DNA of 64,000 bases from contig NC_066581.1 of NCBI RefSeq assembly GCF_024323335.1, positions 465,124,027-465,188,026 of the forward strand, in the 5' to 3' direction. Under the pieces are notes generated by a model. That model saw only the letters and a program-made list of their open reading frames with translations. It did no database searches and was not told the DNA's origin. The translations under genes and the position numbers were made by a program. Source of the DNA: Lathyrus oleraceus (Eukaryota; Streptophyta; Magnoliopsida; Fabales; Fabaceae). This document shows, one piece after another, positions 1 through 9,684 of this stretch; the first letter of the stretch is position 1, and the number at the start of each line of letters is the position of its first letter.

Positions 1-464
1 TGTTTTTAATAGACACAAGCCAAGTTACATATGTATGAATCCTTTCTTAGAATCATGCATATTAAAGCATCACATCACTTTGTTTATGTATGTACTCTAA
101 GTTCGGCCAAGCATTTTGTGATCTATCTTTAAAGGTATTGATTTCCAATACATATATAGGCTACTTCACCAAAGTCCATCATAGAAAATCATTTTCCTAT
201 CTAAGTTTTAACTTGATGTAAGGTATGAACGTCATTTCTAATGAGTAACATATCATCTATATATAATACCAAAAATATGATCATGTTCCCACTAACATTC
301 TTTTAGACATAAGGCTCATCTTTATTTTAATGATCCAAACTATTTTAAATTTTCATCAAAATGAATATCCCAACTTCTAGAAGCTTGATTCAATTTATAT
401 ATTGATATATGTAACTTTCATATATTTTTTGATTCTTTAGGAATATCAAATCCTTCATATTGTG

Positions 465-674
465 TCATGTACACATACTCAATGAGATTCCTATTAAATA
501 AATTATCCTTAGCATCCATCTCACATATTTCATAATCATGATATGCATCAATAGCAAGTAAATCTGAACATAGTTGAGCATTGCAAATAGTGAGAAGGTT
601 TCAACATAGTCTATACCATGAATTTGCTTATAGTCATTAGCAACTACCTGCCTTATAGGTATGTACCTTACCAT
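465..674 (-). pseudogene. Ty1/copia reverse transcriptase fragment
   Basis: A 69-residue open piece contains YKQIHGIDYVETFS, close to the copia RT signature in which KQ.GIDY.ETF leads into the first catalytic block. The stretch that follows is weakly readable up to a stop at 465. The catalytic YVDD region would lie beyond 1, outside the window or destroyed. There is no credible start codon of its own; it is an internal part of a decayed polyprotein. The assignment rests on motif recognition only. Confidence 0.7.
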
Positions 675-1319
675 TCATGTTAAGCTTCTTTTTCAAGGCT
701 CACTTGCACCATATATAATTAACTTGTACATAAGGCTCTACTTAAGGTCTAAACATGGTTTGTGTACATGAAATCCATTTCAAATTTTATGGCCTCTAGC
801 TAATTCTCAGACTCAAGACAAGTGATAGCCTCTTGATGGCTCACATCCTTATCTTGATCCATGAGTAATACATCAACTTTATTAGTTATCAAATATCCAT
901 ATCTATTAGATTGGTAATATATCATGTTTTACATATGCTGGACTTTTTCTACTTCCACAAGTTGCTCTTCAGGAACTTCTTGTGTTTTCTGCTCTTGTTC
1001 CTCCATAGGGGTGTCACTACTTTGTAATTCTTTAATTTATTCAAACTAAACTTTAAATCCACAAATTACTTTGGAAATAAAATACTTTTCTATGAATATT
1101 CTAGTTCGAGTGACAAACATTTTTCCTTCTGAAGGATTGTAGAAGTAATACTCTTTTGTTTCTCTAGGATACCTCACAGAGAGGAACTTATCAGATTTGG
1201 ACTCAAGCTTAATTCAAATTTGTCATTTCATACAATCTTCACAACCTAAATCTTCATATAAGACATATGCAGTATCTTACCACTCATATAACATATGGTG
1301 TATTCTTAACTATTTTGGA

Positions 1320-1730
1320 TGAAATACGAGTAAGTGTGTCAGTTACTATCAATAAAGCATGTTCCCAAAAGGAAATTGGAAGATCAATGTGACTCATCAT
1401 GAAACAAACCATGTCTAACAAGGTTCAATTTCTTCTCTCAAATATATCATTCCCTTGTGGTGTTCCATGAGTTGTAAGTTGGGATAAAATCCCAGTCTAT
1501 TAGATGATCATCAAATTCCAGGTTTAAATATTCACCACCTTGATATGATCGAAGGGTTTTAATATTCTTGACCAGTTGGTTTTGTGATTTATTGGATTAC
1601 TTAAACTTTTCAAAAGATTCAGATTTGTGTTTCATTAAATATGCTAAAAACCTCCTTTGGCTAGTGTGTTAAATAGTCCACATACATTTGTATGTATGAG
1701 ATAAGGGCCAAGAGATCACTAGCCCTTTCA
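1320..1730 (-). pseudogene. Ty1/copia integrase core remnant
   Basis: Conceptual minus-strand translation across several frames gives stretches such as SDLLALIHTYVCGPF (the LIHTDVCGP region around the first catalytic Asp, here changed to Tyr) and, further on, NTLLDMV-like and DLPISFWEHAL-like segments that match the region after the catalytic Glu in copia integrases. Stops and frameshifts separate the pieces. It lies between the protease-side fragment (higher coordinates) and the RT fragment (lower coordinates), as expected for copia in this orientation. Limits are approximate. Confidence 0.6.
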
Positions 1731-1926
1731 CCTTTTCTTGTGAATGGGGACTTTGTCATCTTTATAAGTAAAACAAATATGTCTCATATGATTCATAATA
1801 AAAAGAGTCAAAGATTTCATCTTTATGGAGTTTGGAAATGAAATTTTCATTTATATGGCCTAAACAACAGTGTTAGAGGTAAGGCAAATTTAAATTGTTA
1901 GGTTTTATATTTTTAGTATTAATGTT

Positions 1927-2199
1927 TTATATTGGCATTTCAATGTCAAGGATATACATTCCACTATTAATTTGTGCATTAGCATAGGATACATCATTTA
2001 AACAAATTAAGCAACAATTATTCTTTAATATAAATGAAAAACCAAACTTGTCCAAATAAGAACTTGAAATAATATTCCTCTTAATTATAGATGCATAATA
2101 ACACTTATCTAACTGAATTAATAAATTACTAGGTAAAGTTAATACATAAGTTCTTACAGCTAAAGCACAAACCTTTGCTCCATTACCATAAATCAACAT
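1927..2199 (-). pseudogene. Ty1/copia protease-integrase linker fragment
   Basis: The 90-residue open stretch reads YGNGAKVCALAVRTYVLTLP, then LDKCYYASIIKRNIISSSYL and NINSGMYILD-like text. This is the characteristic region between the copia protease active site and the integrase zinc finger (GNGA.V...GTY.L.LP; L.NC.Y.P...RNIISVS.L). The protease Asp-Thr-Gly itself would lie upstream at about 2.2-2.3 kb, where the frame is broken. It is part of the same decayed minus-strand element. Confidence 0.75.
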
Positions 2200-2335
2200 C
2201 CCATTTTTCCAATTCTCTACTCCTTTTTAGCCATAACACATTAGTATGAATGTGAGAACCACATATAGCATCTCGTACCCGTGATGCAAAAGTAGATAAA
2301 TTTATTTCTATAACAAAAATAGATGAACTTGAAGT

Positions 2336-2665
2336 TTATACTCCATTATTTTCATCTTCTAGGTGTTTTGGGTAGTTTCTCTTCCAATGTTTAGTCTTAC
2401 CACATTGGAAGCAAGTTCCCTCCTTGGCTATATCGTCATTGGGATTTAAAGCACAAATAGTTTTTTTGGGCTTGGTAACTTCTTTGACTTTCCCTTTACC
2501 ACATTTTTTGTTGGTCCTTTTAGCCCGCTTCTTGAAATTTCCATTATTAACCATGAGAATGAACTTCACTTTTGATTTCAAATTATGTTCAACAATTCTC
2601 ATTATGCCTAATAATTGTTTTTTAGTTTTGTCCATATTATTCATATTAAAATTTAGGACAACCAA
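2336..2665 (-). pseudogene. Ty1/copia gag fragment with damaged zinc knuckle
   Basis: This 109-residue open stretch is lysine-rich (KKRAKRTNKKCGKGK) and ends with CFQCGKTKHWKRNYPKHL. The latter is the CCHC knuckle of copia gag (C-x2-C-x4-H-x4-C) with the last Cys replaced by Tyr. Gag binds element RNA in virus-like particles through this knuckle, so the substitution alone would probably impair it. Upstream gag sequence is broken. It sits just 5' of the protease-integrase remnant, as expected. Confidence 0.7.
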
Positions 2666-2935
2666 ACAAAAACTCTCTAGAAACGATAGCCTTTCACTTA
2701 TAAAAGATTGATCATAAAATATTGTTTGAAGTGTTTGTTGACATGGTAATCTACATTTAAGAAATGTGAAGATATAAATATCATTAAATCATATTCAATC
2801 ATGTCTTTAATTAAATACATTCCCACTATTTTACTCAAATCAAATGGATTTCGACATTTGAGTTGGAAAATCCCATTAGAAGATGTTCTAGTTGATTAAG
2901 ATTCATATTTTCATTTTCCTTTAGGTACGAACTCC

Positions 2936-3561
2936 TTCAAATTTTATCTAATACAACTCTCTAATTTTATCAGTTTGATGAATAACTCCGTATTCTAATC
3001 TATCATATTGATTGCTCATAAATCTTACTTCTAAACATATATAATATTATTATAATTAGTTTAGTTAAGTTAAACTCAAAGTTGAGCTATTGGATATTAA
3101 ACTTATCCCATCACACCTTACTAATATAGAACATTCACCTTGTGGTGGGTGAAACATACATTGTCCAATACTAGTCGTGACGAGTCCTAAATATTGGAAA
3201 GCGTAAATTTAATATTTATTTAGAGGGAATTTATAGTTAAGTTGACCCCACTGGCTTATTTATCATATAAATCCTCTCTCAAATGTATCATCATACACAT
3301 AAAATAAAATGATACAATTACGACCCTTAGTGCATGGTTGTCCTCTTTAAATCTTGTTTTCTTCTCATTACATTACATAAAATATTACTTGTTTTACCAA
3401 CAAGGGGATGAGATTTTTTTTTACATATAGATTATTGAGATAAAAGAATGACACACATGTCATATTTAAAAATTCACAAAGCTAAGTAAAAGTCTAAGGC
3501 CATAACCGTTCACCACAAAATAACAACAATAAACACACTTTTATTACTATTATTAAATTTT
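2936..3561. other. AT-rich spacer without a recognisable gene
   Basis: I find no coding signature on either strand. The stretch could include the 5' LTR of the decayed copia element, but I could not identify paired ends. It ends at the target site of element 1. Confidence 0.5.
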
Positions 3562-3566
3562 GTTAG
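3562..3566. repeat. Target site duplication GTTAG, left copy (element 1)
   Basis: GTTAG directly precedes the first base of the 5' LTR and is repeated exactly after the 3' LTR at 24795-24799. A 5-bp duplication is normal for Ty3/gypsy integration. Confidence 0.95.
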
Positions 3567-6500
3567 TGTAGCACCTCAAATTTGCACCTACATTTTGTAC
3601 ATACATTTTCATCATTAGTTCATTAACATAATATAGTCCACTGCATAACATTGCATTGTCCATTTGCCCAAGTGCAAGTTCAGTTGACAAGTTAGGTCAA
3701 ACTGGTCAGGAGATCAGTCAGTCAAGCAAGCAAGTGTGTTTTTTATTGAGCCAAGGCCCTAGGGTTGGTCCAACATGTTCACATGACTTGGGGATCCATT
3801 TGAAGTGTTTAGGTCAAGGATTGGATGCTCAGAAGCCATCAGGCAATGCACAATCAGTCAAAAACCCTAAAAAGTCAAACTTGGTCAACTGGGCCTGATT
3901 TTATGGTTTTGATGGATGGATTTGGTTTGAGAGAGCTTATTCATGTCCAAATAGGCCTCATATATCATGGCAAACATCATCATTGAAGAATTTGAAGCCA
4001 AATCAGAAATTTCCAAAAATAGAAACTGGACCTGTAATTGAAACTTGCCAAAAATGGAAACTTCTTGATCCCAAACTTACATCATGATACAAGCTTCAAA
4101 TGAATTTTTGCCCAACATGAAAGTTGAAGATCTTGTTCTCCCATTTCCAAAAAGTCCAAGAACTCTCAATTCCCATGTGGTTGGCAAGATATGATCAATT
4201 CATTTTCAAAAATTCTTGAACTTCAAAAGGCCATATCTCTCAAACCATTTGGCCAAATTTGGTGAGGTTTTTTCCAACAAGTCATATTTGATCCCCTCTT
4301 TCCAAAAATGTCATCATCATTCATCAAAACATCACCATTCAAAATGGCCTTTTTGGACTTGCTTGAATTAATTTCAAGTGTAGTGAAAATTTGAGTTTTT
4401 GAATTAAGCATTTCTAACATTTTTGGCCATTTGGAATAGTTCAGAAATGTTGTTTATGACTTGTTTGCAAGCCCAATTCGTGCAGTACACACCCCATTTG
4501 CCAAGTTGGTGAAATTTAGCAAAATGACCAAAATGATTCATTTGAGATAATGGTGATTAACACTTACTTAGCCAATAATAAACAGCAAATAAATAGCACA
4601 TTTTCTGTCAATTCCAACCCTAGCAGCCATCAATTGAAGACAGAAAAACTCTCTCTCTCAAAAAACCTCATTTCCTCATCTTTGAATTTTTGCTGAAAAA
4701 CTCAAAAGGATTCGAGCTGGCCTTGGTTGCTGCATGATATACCATCACTTTTGAGCCCATTGAAGACCAAAAACACCAGCTGGAACAGCATTCTCGAGTC
4801 TGTTTCACCAAACACACTTCCATGGCAGATCTGGTTTGAAGACATTCCAAAGGCTTTTGAGCTACAAGTCACTCTCCATTCATCATTTCAAACCACAAGG
4901 AGCATCTGTTTTGAGCGTTTGCAATAAGAGAAGCATTGAATCGACACTGTCCTCCAAGTTTGGTGAGTTTTCGATTTTCATTATTCTCTAAATCATGCCA
5001 TGCTTTAAGTAGATTATGCTTTGCTGATTCCAATGAACTTCAAACCACTAAAAATGGTTGAGTATTTATGAAGTTATGCTGTTTTAAAGATTGATGTATG
5101 AATATGTTCTTGCTCGATTTATGTTGGTTAGCTCGATTCTTGAAAAATGGTTGTTAGATTCGTGTTAGTTGTGCTTTGCTGAGTTTAATGGTGTGCTTGA
5201 TTTCATGTTCTGGGCGAATAATTTTTCCACGATTTGTGAAGAAGATGATGATGAACACTGTTTGCAGAAAACCCTAATTTCCATGTTTGCCCAGAACTGT
5301 TCACGTGTGTGCATGTGGTTTTCACTGTTCTATTGGCATGAGCCAATCAGAACATTTCGTTGGTCTTCCTCAAACGCCGCGTTTCACTAAACTTCCCCCA
5401 TATTTACCAATATGCCACCGGTCCCAATTATTTTAATTAATTCATTTATTTGTTTCAATATTTATTTCATTTTATTACTCAATCTCACAAAAATCACATC
5501 TCATTCATTGTTAATCCAAAATTCATGGGAATTTTTGCATTGTGTTCATCTAGATCTCTACCTTTTTATCATGATTTTTGCTGATTTTTTTGATGAGTGA
5601 ATTTTAAATGGTATTAGGGTTTGTGACATGTATTCATATTTTGTACCTTTTGCCAAAACCTTTGTGAAATGGTGATGCTTTATCCAATGGCTTCCAAATT
5701 TTTTGTGCTTAAACTAGACACATTCATGGTGATTTTGATGTAGAGTTTGTGAATTTATCTTATCTGGATTGTGAGTTATGAATTTTTGAATTAGGGTGTG
5801 ACAATTTGTGTCACACCATTGATGTGCAACTTCATGATTTCTGATACCATGCTTTTTAAACTCCAATTGATTTGAATTTTTGCATGAACCTACTCTTGTA
5901 TGTCCAGTTCACATGTGAATTTTCTTGGAATTATTTGTGGCATTTTCCAATTGATTGAGATTTTTGTCCCCTGTTTGATCATATGTTGACTTTGTGTGAC
6001 ACTTGTGCCCATTTGTTTTGTGAAATGCTCATACTTTATTAGATGGACATGAAATTTTACATGAGATTACTAGACATCTTAAGCTTTGCCATGGTTTTAG
6101 TCCCATTCATTTATCATATGCCATCTCTGATTTATGAATTTTTCAAGTTGATGCATGATTGGTTGACTTCTTTGAGCATGTTCAAAATTGCCTTGCCTTT
6201 CTGATTTTCATTGACTATCTTCTATTTGTCCAAATGAGATGAAATTTGACATGCTTACCATGCTGTGGATTGTGATTGATCATGATTTATTTGGTGATTT
6301 TTGGAAATGTTTGAGATTGCTTTTGATTCAAGTCTTTCTGTTGACTTCTATGAGCTTTTGTTTGCTATACTTTGACCTAAATTGTTCATGAAATGATGAT
6401 GATGATTGATATGAATGTGAAACCAATTGGTATTGTTTCTTGATTGTTTGAACATGATTTTGGATACTTGCCCTTTGCTGTTTTAACTTTCTCATTCACT

Positions 6501-7382
6501 TTTGACCCTAGGCTTGCCCTAGTGGTCCTGTTACTCACATTTGAGTTCATGTTTTCAGGTTGACCAACAAATGGCCAATGAGACCAATTCTCTTTGATTG
6601 AGCTTGCTTGTTTATCATGACTAACATGTTATTTTTGTAGGTTGCTTGGCTCACATGCCTTGAGCCTTGTGCCTTGCACATTCACTTGCTTATGATTAAC
6701 TGTTGATGTCTGTTTCCTTTTGCTTTGTTTTGAAGTTGTATACTAATGTCTGCTTGACTATTTCAGGTGCTTTTAGTTGCTCAGTTCCTTGTGAACTTTT
6801 GCTTTGCTTTGCTTGTATAAGCAATTTGCATTGAGGTATACTTCTAAATCTTCATGTAGTCTGGAAGACCTGGCCTGTTACTTGGCCAGGCAACTGTCTG
6901 AAGTCCTCCTTAAGAGGCAAGGCTTGTGACTGTTTACATTTGTCCTTGTATAGAGTCAAAGACCTCCTAAGTGAAGAGGCAATTGGCAGAACCCAAGGGA
7001 TATGCAACCTATCCCCTGCTATTCTGTGTGTCATCTGTTTTGCTCACACCACTGTGTTGATGCATTGCAGATACAAACCCAAGATCTTGTACAATTGTAC
7101 AGTTGAGTCAGTTTTAAATGTGTAGAAGGGTTCCCACTTTCTGAACCCACACATTCTTGTCTTAAGCTCTCCCAGGCCAGGGATAAGAGCTGTGAAGTCC
7201 TATCTTCACTCACCTTTCATCTGCTTCACCTTAGCCCCTCAATGTCAAGGTTAAGAGCACCATTAACCCAGTTCCAGAGGTTTGTTTGTTGAGGTTGATA
7301 TGACCCCTCGACTAAAACCTAGCCTTGTTTGAGCCCCTTGCTTGTGTATAGTGTGTGCTACCTGTGCTTGTATGTTTGTTTG

Positions 7383-7531
7383 ACTTGCTTCCTGTGCAAG
7401 TTAGGGTTAGTTTAGACTTGCTTCCTGTGCAAGTTAGGTTTTGCTTGGCTTGCTTCCTGTGCAAGTTAAGTGTGTGTGTGGCTTGCTTCCTGTGCAAGTC
7501 ATGATTAGGATAGGCTGGCTCCCTGTGCCAG
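7383..7531 (+). repeat. Tandem hairpin repeat within the LTR
   Basis: Five units of about 30-40 bp each carry CTTGC-ttcctgt-GCAAG, a perfect 5-6 bp inverted repeat with a constant loop. In the last unit both arms change together to CTGGC and GCCAG, which keeps pairing. The same array is in the 3' LTR (about 23771-23919), and a single unit is present in the solo LTR near 36010. Confidence 0.8.
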
Positions 7532-7646
7532 TTAGCTAGAAACCTTAACTTAGGGATGATTTGCATGATAACATCTAGGCTCGAGTCGTAGTCTCCCTAG
7601 TTGTGTCTCCCTCTGTTATCTGGTTAGGCTAGTCTTTCTCCCCTCT

Positions 7647-8105
7647 GTAGGGGAACTACATCGCCCTGATCCTCGTTCCAGACGAGGTATGTAGGCAGGA
7701 GACCGTGCGAGGTCTCTCCGGGCACCTTTTTTCTTTTTGTGTGTTGTTTGACGATTGCTAGGCTCGAGTTCCCGACTCCTTAGCAATTTGTTGTCTGTTT
7801 GTTCTTGTTGTGTGCTTGGAAGCCGGTATAAGTCCATCGAGTGGCATCTGGGTTCCAGTGTGCGTGTGTTGGTTTGGATGCTGATGTAAGTCCAGTGATT
7901 GGCATTCGGGCTCCACGTTTGCCTTTGCCTGTTTTTGTGTGCGTGTCAGCCGAGCTACGAATGCTCTGATTCTCCTTCGTCCAAGGAGATACGTATGTAT
8001 AGGACGCGATATCCTAGCGAGCATGTGTCGTTTCCCCAGTTCGAACTACTTTGACTCTGATGTCTATGCCTGATAGACTAAGTAGGCCCAGGATCCGATA
8101 TCCTG
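7647..8105 (+). repeat. Three copies of a two-hairpin LTR module (element 1)
   Basis: Each copy has a CTGAT-type lead, hairpin B, a spacer resembling TACGTAKGCA, and hairpin C, often followed by GCGAG or CCGAG. Copy 1: B CCTCG/CGAGG (7671-7687), C GAGACC/GGTCTC (7699-7716). Copy 2: B TCTCCTT/AAGGAGA (7971-7989), C TAGGA/TCCTA (8000-8016). Copy 3: B GTCTAT/ATAGAC (8062-8078), C CAGGAT/ATCCTG (8089-8105). Stem sequences differ between copies, yet both arms match each time. Function is unknown to me. The position near the LTR end makes inclusion in element RNA likely. Confidence 0.75.
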
Positions 8106-8208
8106 CCGAGTCAGTTTCAGTCTTGTTTGTTTTCTTGTGTCTCTTTCAGCCAGTGTGTGTGTGTGTGGTGTTTGTTTTAGCAACCTTTTCTTTCTTAGAG
8201 CGTGGATC

Positions 8209-8224
8209 CCATCGAGTACGACGG
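8209..8224 (+). repeat. AGTA-loop hairpin near LTR end, one arm mutated
   Basis: CCATCG-agta-CGACGG sits just before the conserved GGGTGCTAATACC block. The 3' LTR copy (24597-24612) has a fully paired CCGTCG/CGACGG stem, so the 5' copy carries a G-to-A change that breaks one pair. Element 2 has CCGTAG/CTACGG at the same place. Confidence 0.7.
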
Positions 8225-8408
8225 ACGTGAGGGGTGCTAATACCTTCCCCTTGCGTAACCGACTCCCTTACCCTTTCTCTTTGGTCGCGAGACCATGTCT
8301 TTTCCAGGTTTACTCTGAGCGTTTCCTTTCCCTCTTTTGGGATAAATAACGCACGGTGGCGGCTCTGTTGTCCTGTTTTCCCGCCGATTTTTCGCGTAAT
8401 GCGACAGC

Positions 8409-8427
8409 TGGCGACTCTGCTGGGGAC
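8409..8427 (+). other. Primer binding site of element 1
   Basis: TGGCGACTCTGCTGGGGAC begins two bases after the 5' LTR. The leading TGG pairs with the CCA end of a tRNA. From memory of Ogre elements the primer is a tRNA-Arg, which I could not confirm here. Element 2 has the same site with one change. Confidence 0.85.
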
Positions 8428-9684
8428 GTGCGGATGTAGACCTGTGCTGGTCCATCTTCCCTAAGCGAGTCTTTCCTAGCGTTCTAGGATTAGTTTAGGT
8501 TGTTTGTTTGCTTTATTTATTGCATTTATTATTCTAACGGTGTATATATTTGCATAAATATTTGCATGCATCATACTATCATGTTGCCGTCCTCTGTGCA
8601 GGTGGTTCCTCTGTTTGGGGTGGGTGTTCTGAGTGAGGCCCAATACCCAGGCCTGAGTACACACCTAGGATTAGCGTGGTCTCATGTCTCTTCACATGTT
8701 GTACGACATGATGCGGAGACATGTCACCACAGCCGGACGAGGTTCATTTGAGAGAGTCTTGCCGGGTGGAGTTATTCCGCTTAGGTTGGATTATCTCTTT
8801 TGGGCTATTGACTCTGGTGACCGATCATTTCCCGGATCTTTGGTTTAGACGATCTCAGGAGAGCTACAATGGCACACCCGAAAGGGCAAACCCATTGAGT
8901 ATCTCTGCCCGATTGTCGAGGCTATTATCCGCCTTAGGATGACCTGATTAGAATTTACCTGTGAGGGGAGGGTGATTCTTACAGATGCATGTTCAGATGG
9001 TGACTCAGATGGTGATTTTTTTGTTCCGTGGATCAGAGTCATATTTATAAGTCGGATTTATGGTCATTTATTGCCGAGACGCCGGAGTGCTGTCCGAGTT
9101 ATCAGTGGGGATCCGTTTATTTCAGGATTCCCCGGGCCGATTCAGAGGTTATGGGTATCTGATCAGAGATTGGTTGGTGATGATGATGATGGTGTATCTT
9201 TCAGTTCCGTTTATTTCGGAACCCTTGAGTCGGATTTATGGTTAATCAGACTTCAGATGGTTGTGATGGGTTCAGAGATCAGGGTTGTGATTCAGAGTAA
9301 CAGATGATTAGATGACTTGGAGGATGGCACAGTGCATTGCATTCATTCATCTGCATCATTCTCATTTTGCATTCATCTGCATCGAACCTATGTCTAGCCA
9401 TATGGGGAGTATTATTGATTGAGAATCTGGTTGAGAGACATCTGAATGTCCAAATGTTATTGGTGAAATATTATCTGTCTCGATGAAACCAGAAGCAAAG
9501 GACAGAATTTTCCTCATATGGACAGACGTTACATTCATGCATATTAACCTGTTCGCTGTTTTGCAGGTATCTGTTGCTAACGTGCTTGGTTGTTTCAGGA
9601 ATCATTGCGCGTGCTCGCAGAGTTGTACCTTTGCGCTCAACCCGACCTCACAGATACTTCACGAGGCGCAACACTCCTCGACTG
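8428..9684 (+). other. Element 1 leader between primer binding site and gag
   Basis: This 1.26-kb stretch contains no long open frame and no sign of the ORF1 seen in element 2, so ORF1 has been lost or was never present. It has near-repeats of GACTCAGATGGTGATT around 8995-9020 and acceptor-like pyrimidine-AG sites (TTTTGCAG near 9567 and TTGTTTCAG near 9598) just before the gag frame. These would fit a spliced leader, but I have no matching donor with confidence. Confidence 0.6.

Larger units (their letters stand above)
1..2935 (-). mobile_element. Degenerate Ty1/copia retrotransposon, minus strand
   Basis: Read on the minus strand, this region carries recognisable but broken pieces of a Ty1/copia polyprotein in the correct order: a gag zinc knuckle near 2.4 kb, a protease-to-integrase stretch near 2.0 kb, an integrase core near 1.3-1.7 kb and reverse transcriptase from about 0.7 kb down to the window edge. 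Frames are interrupted by many stops and the DNA is AT-rich, so the copy is old and inactive. It continues beyond the left edge. I could not find its LTR boundaries or primer binding site, so the right limit is approximate. Domain order separates copia (integrase before RT) from the Ty3/gypsy elements in the rest of the window. Confidence 0.75.
3567..8406 (+). repeat. 5' LTR of element 1 (4,840 bp)
   Basis: It starts TGTAGCACCTC and ends ATGCGACA, and is matched base for base, apart from about 16 substitutions and one 2-bp indel, by the copy at 19953-24794. The 5' half is AT-rich. The distal 1.1 kb is GC-richer and holds a hairpin tandem repeat (about 7383-7531), three copies of a two-hairpin module (7647-8105), a hairpin with an AGTA loop (8209-8224) and a conserved block reading GGGATAAATAACGCACGG near the end. 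The solo LTR at 35080-39478 belongs to a related family with the same termini. The promoter is not obvious; a CCAAT plus AATAAATAG stretch near 4580-4597 is a weak candidate. Confidence 0.95.
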
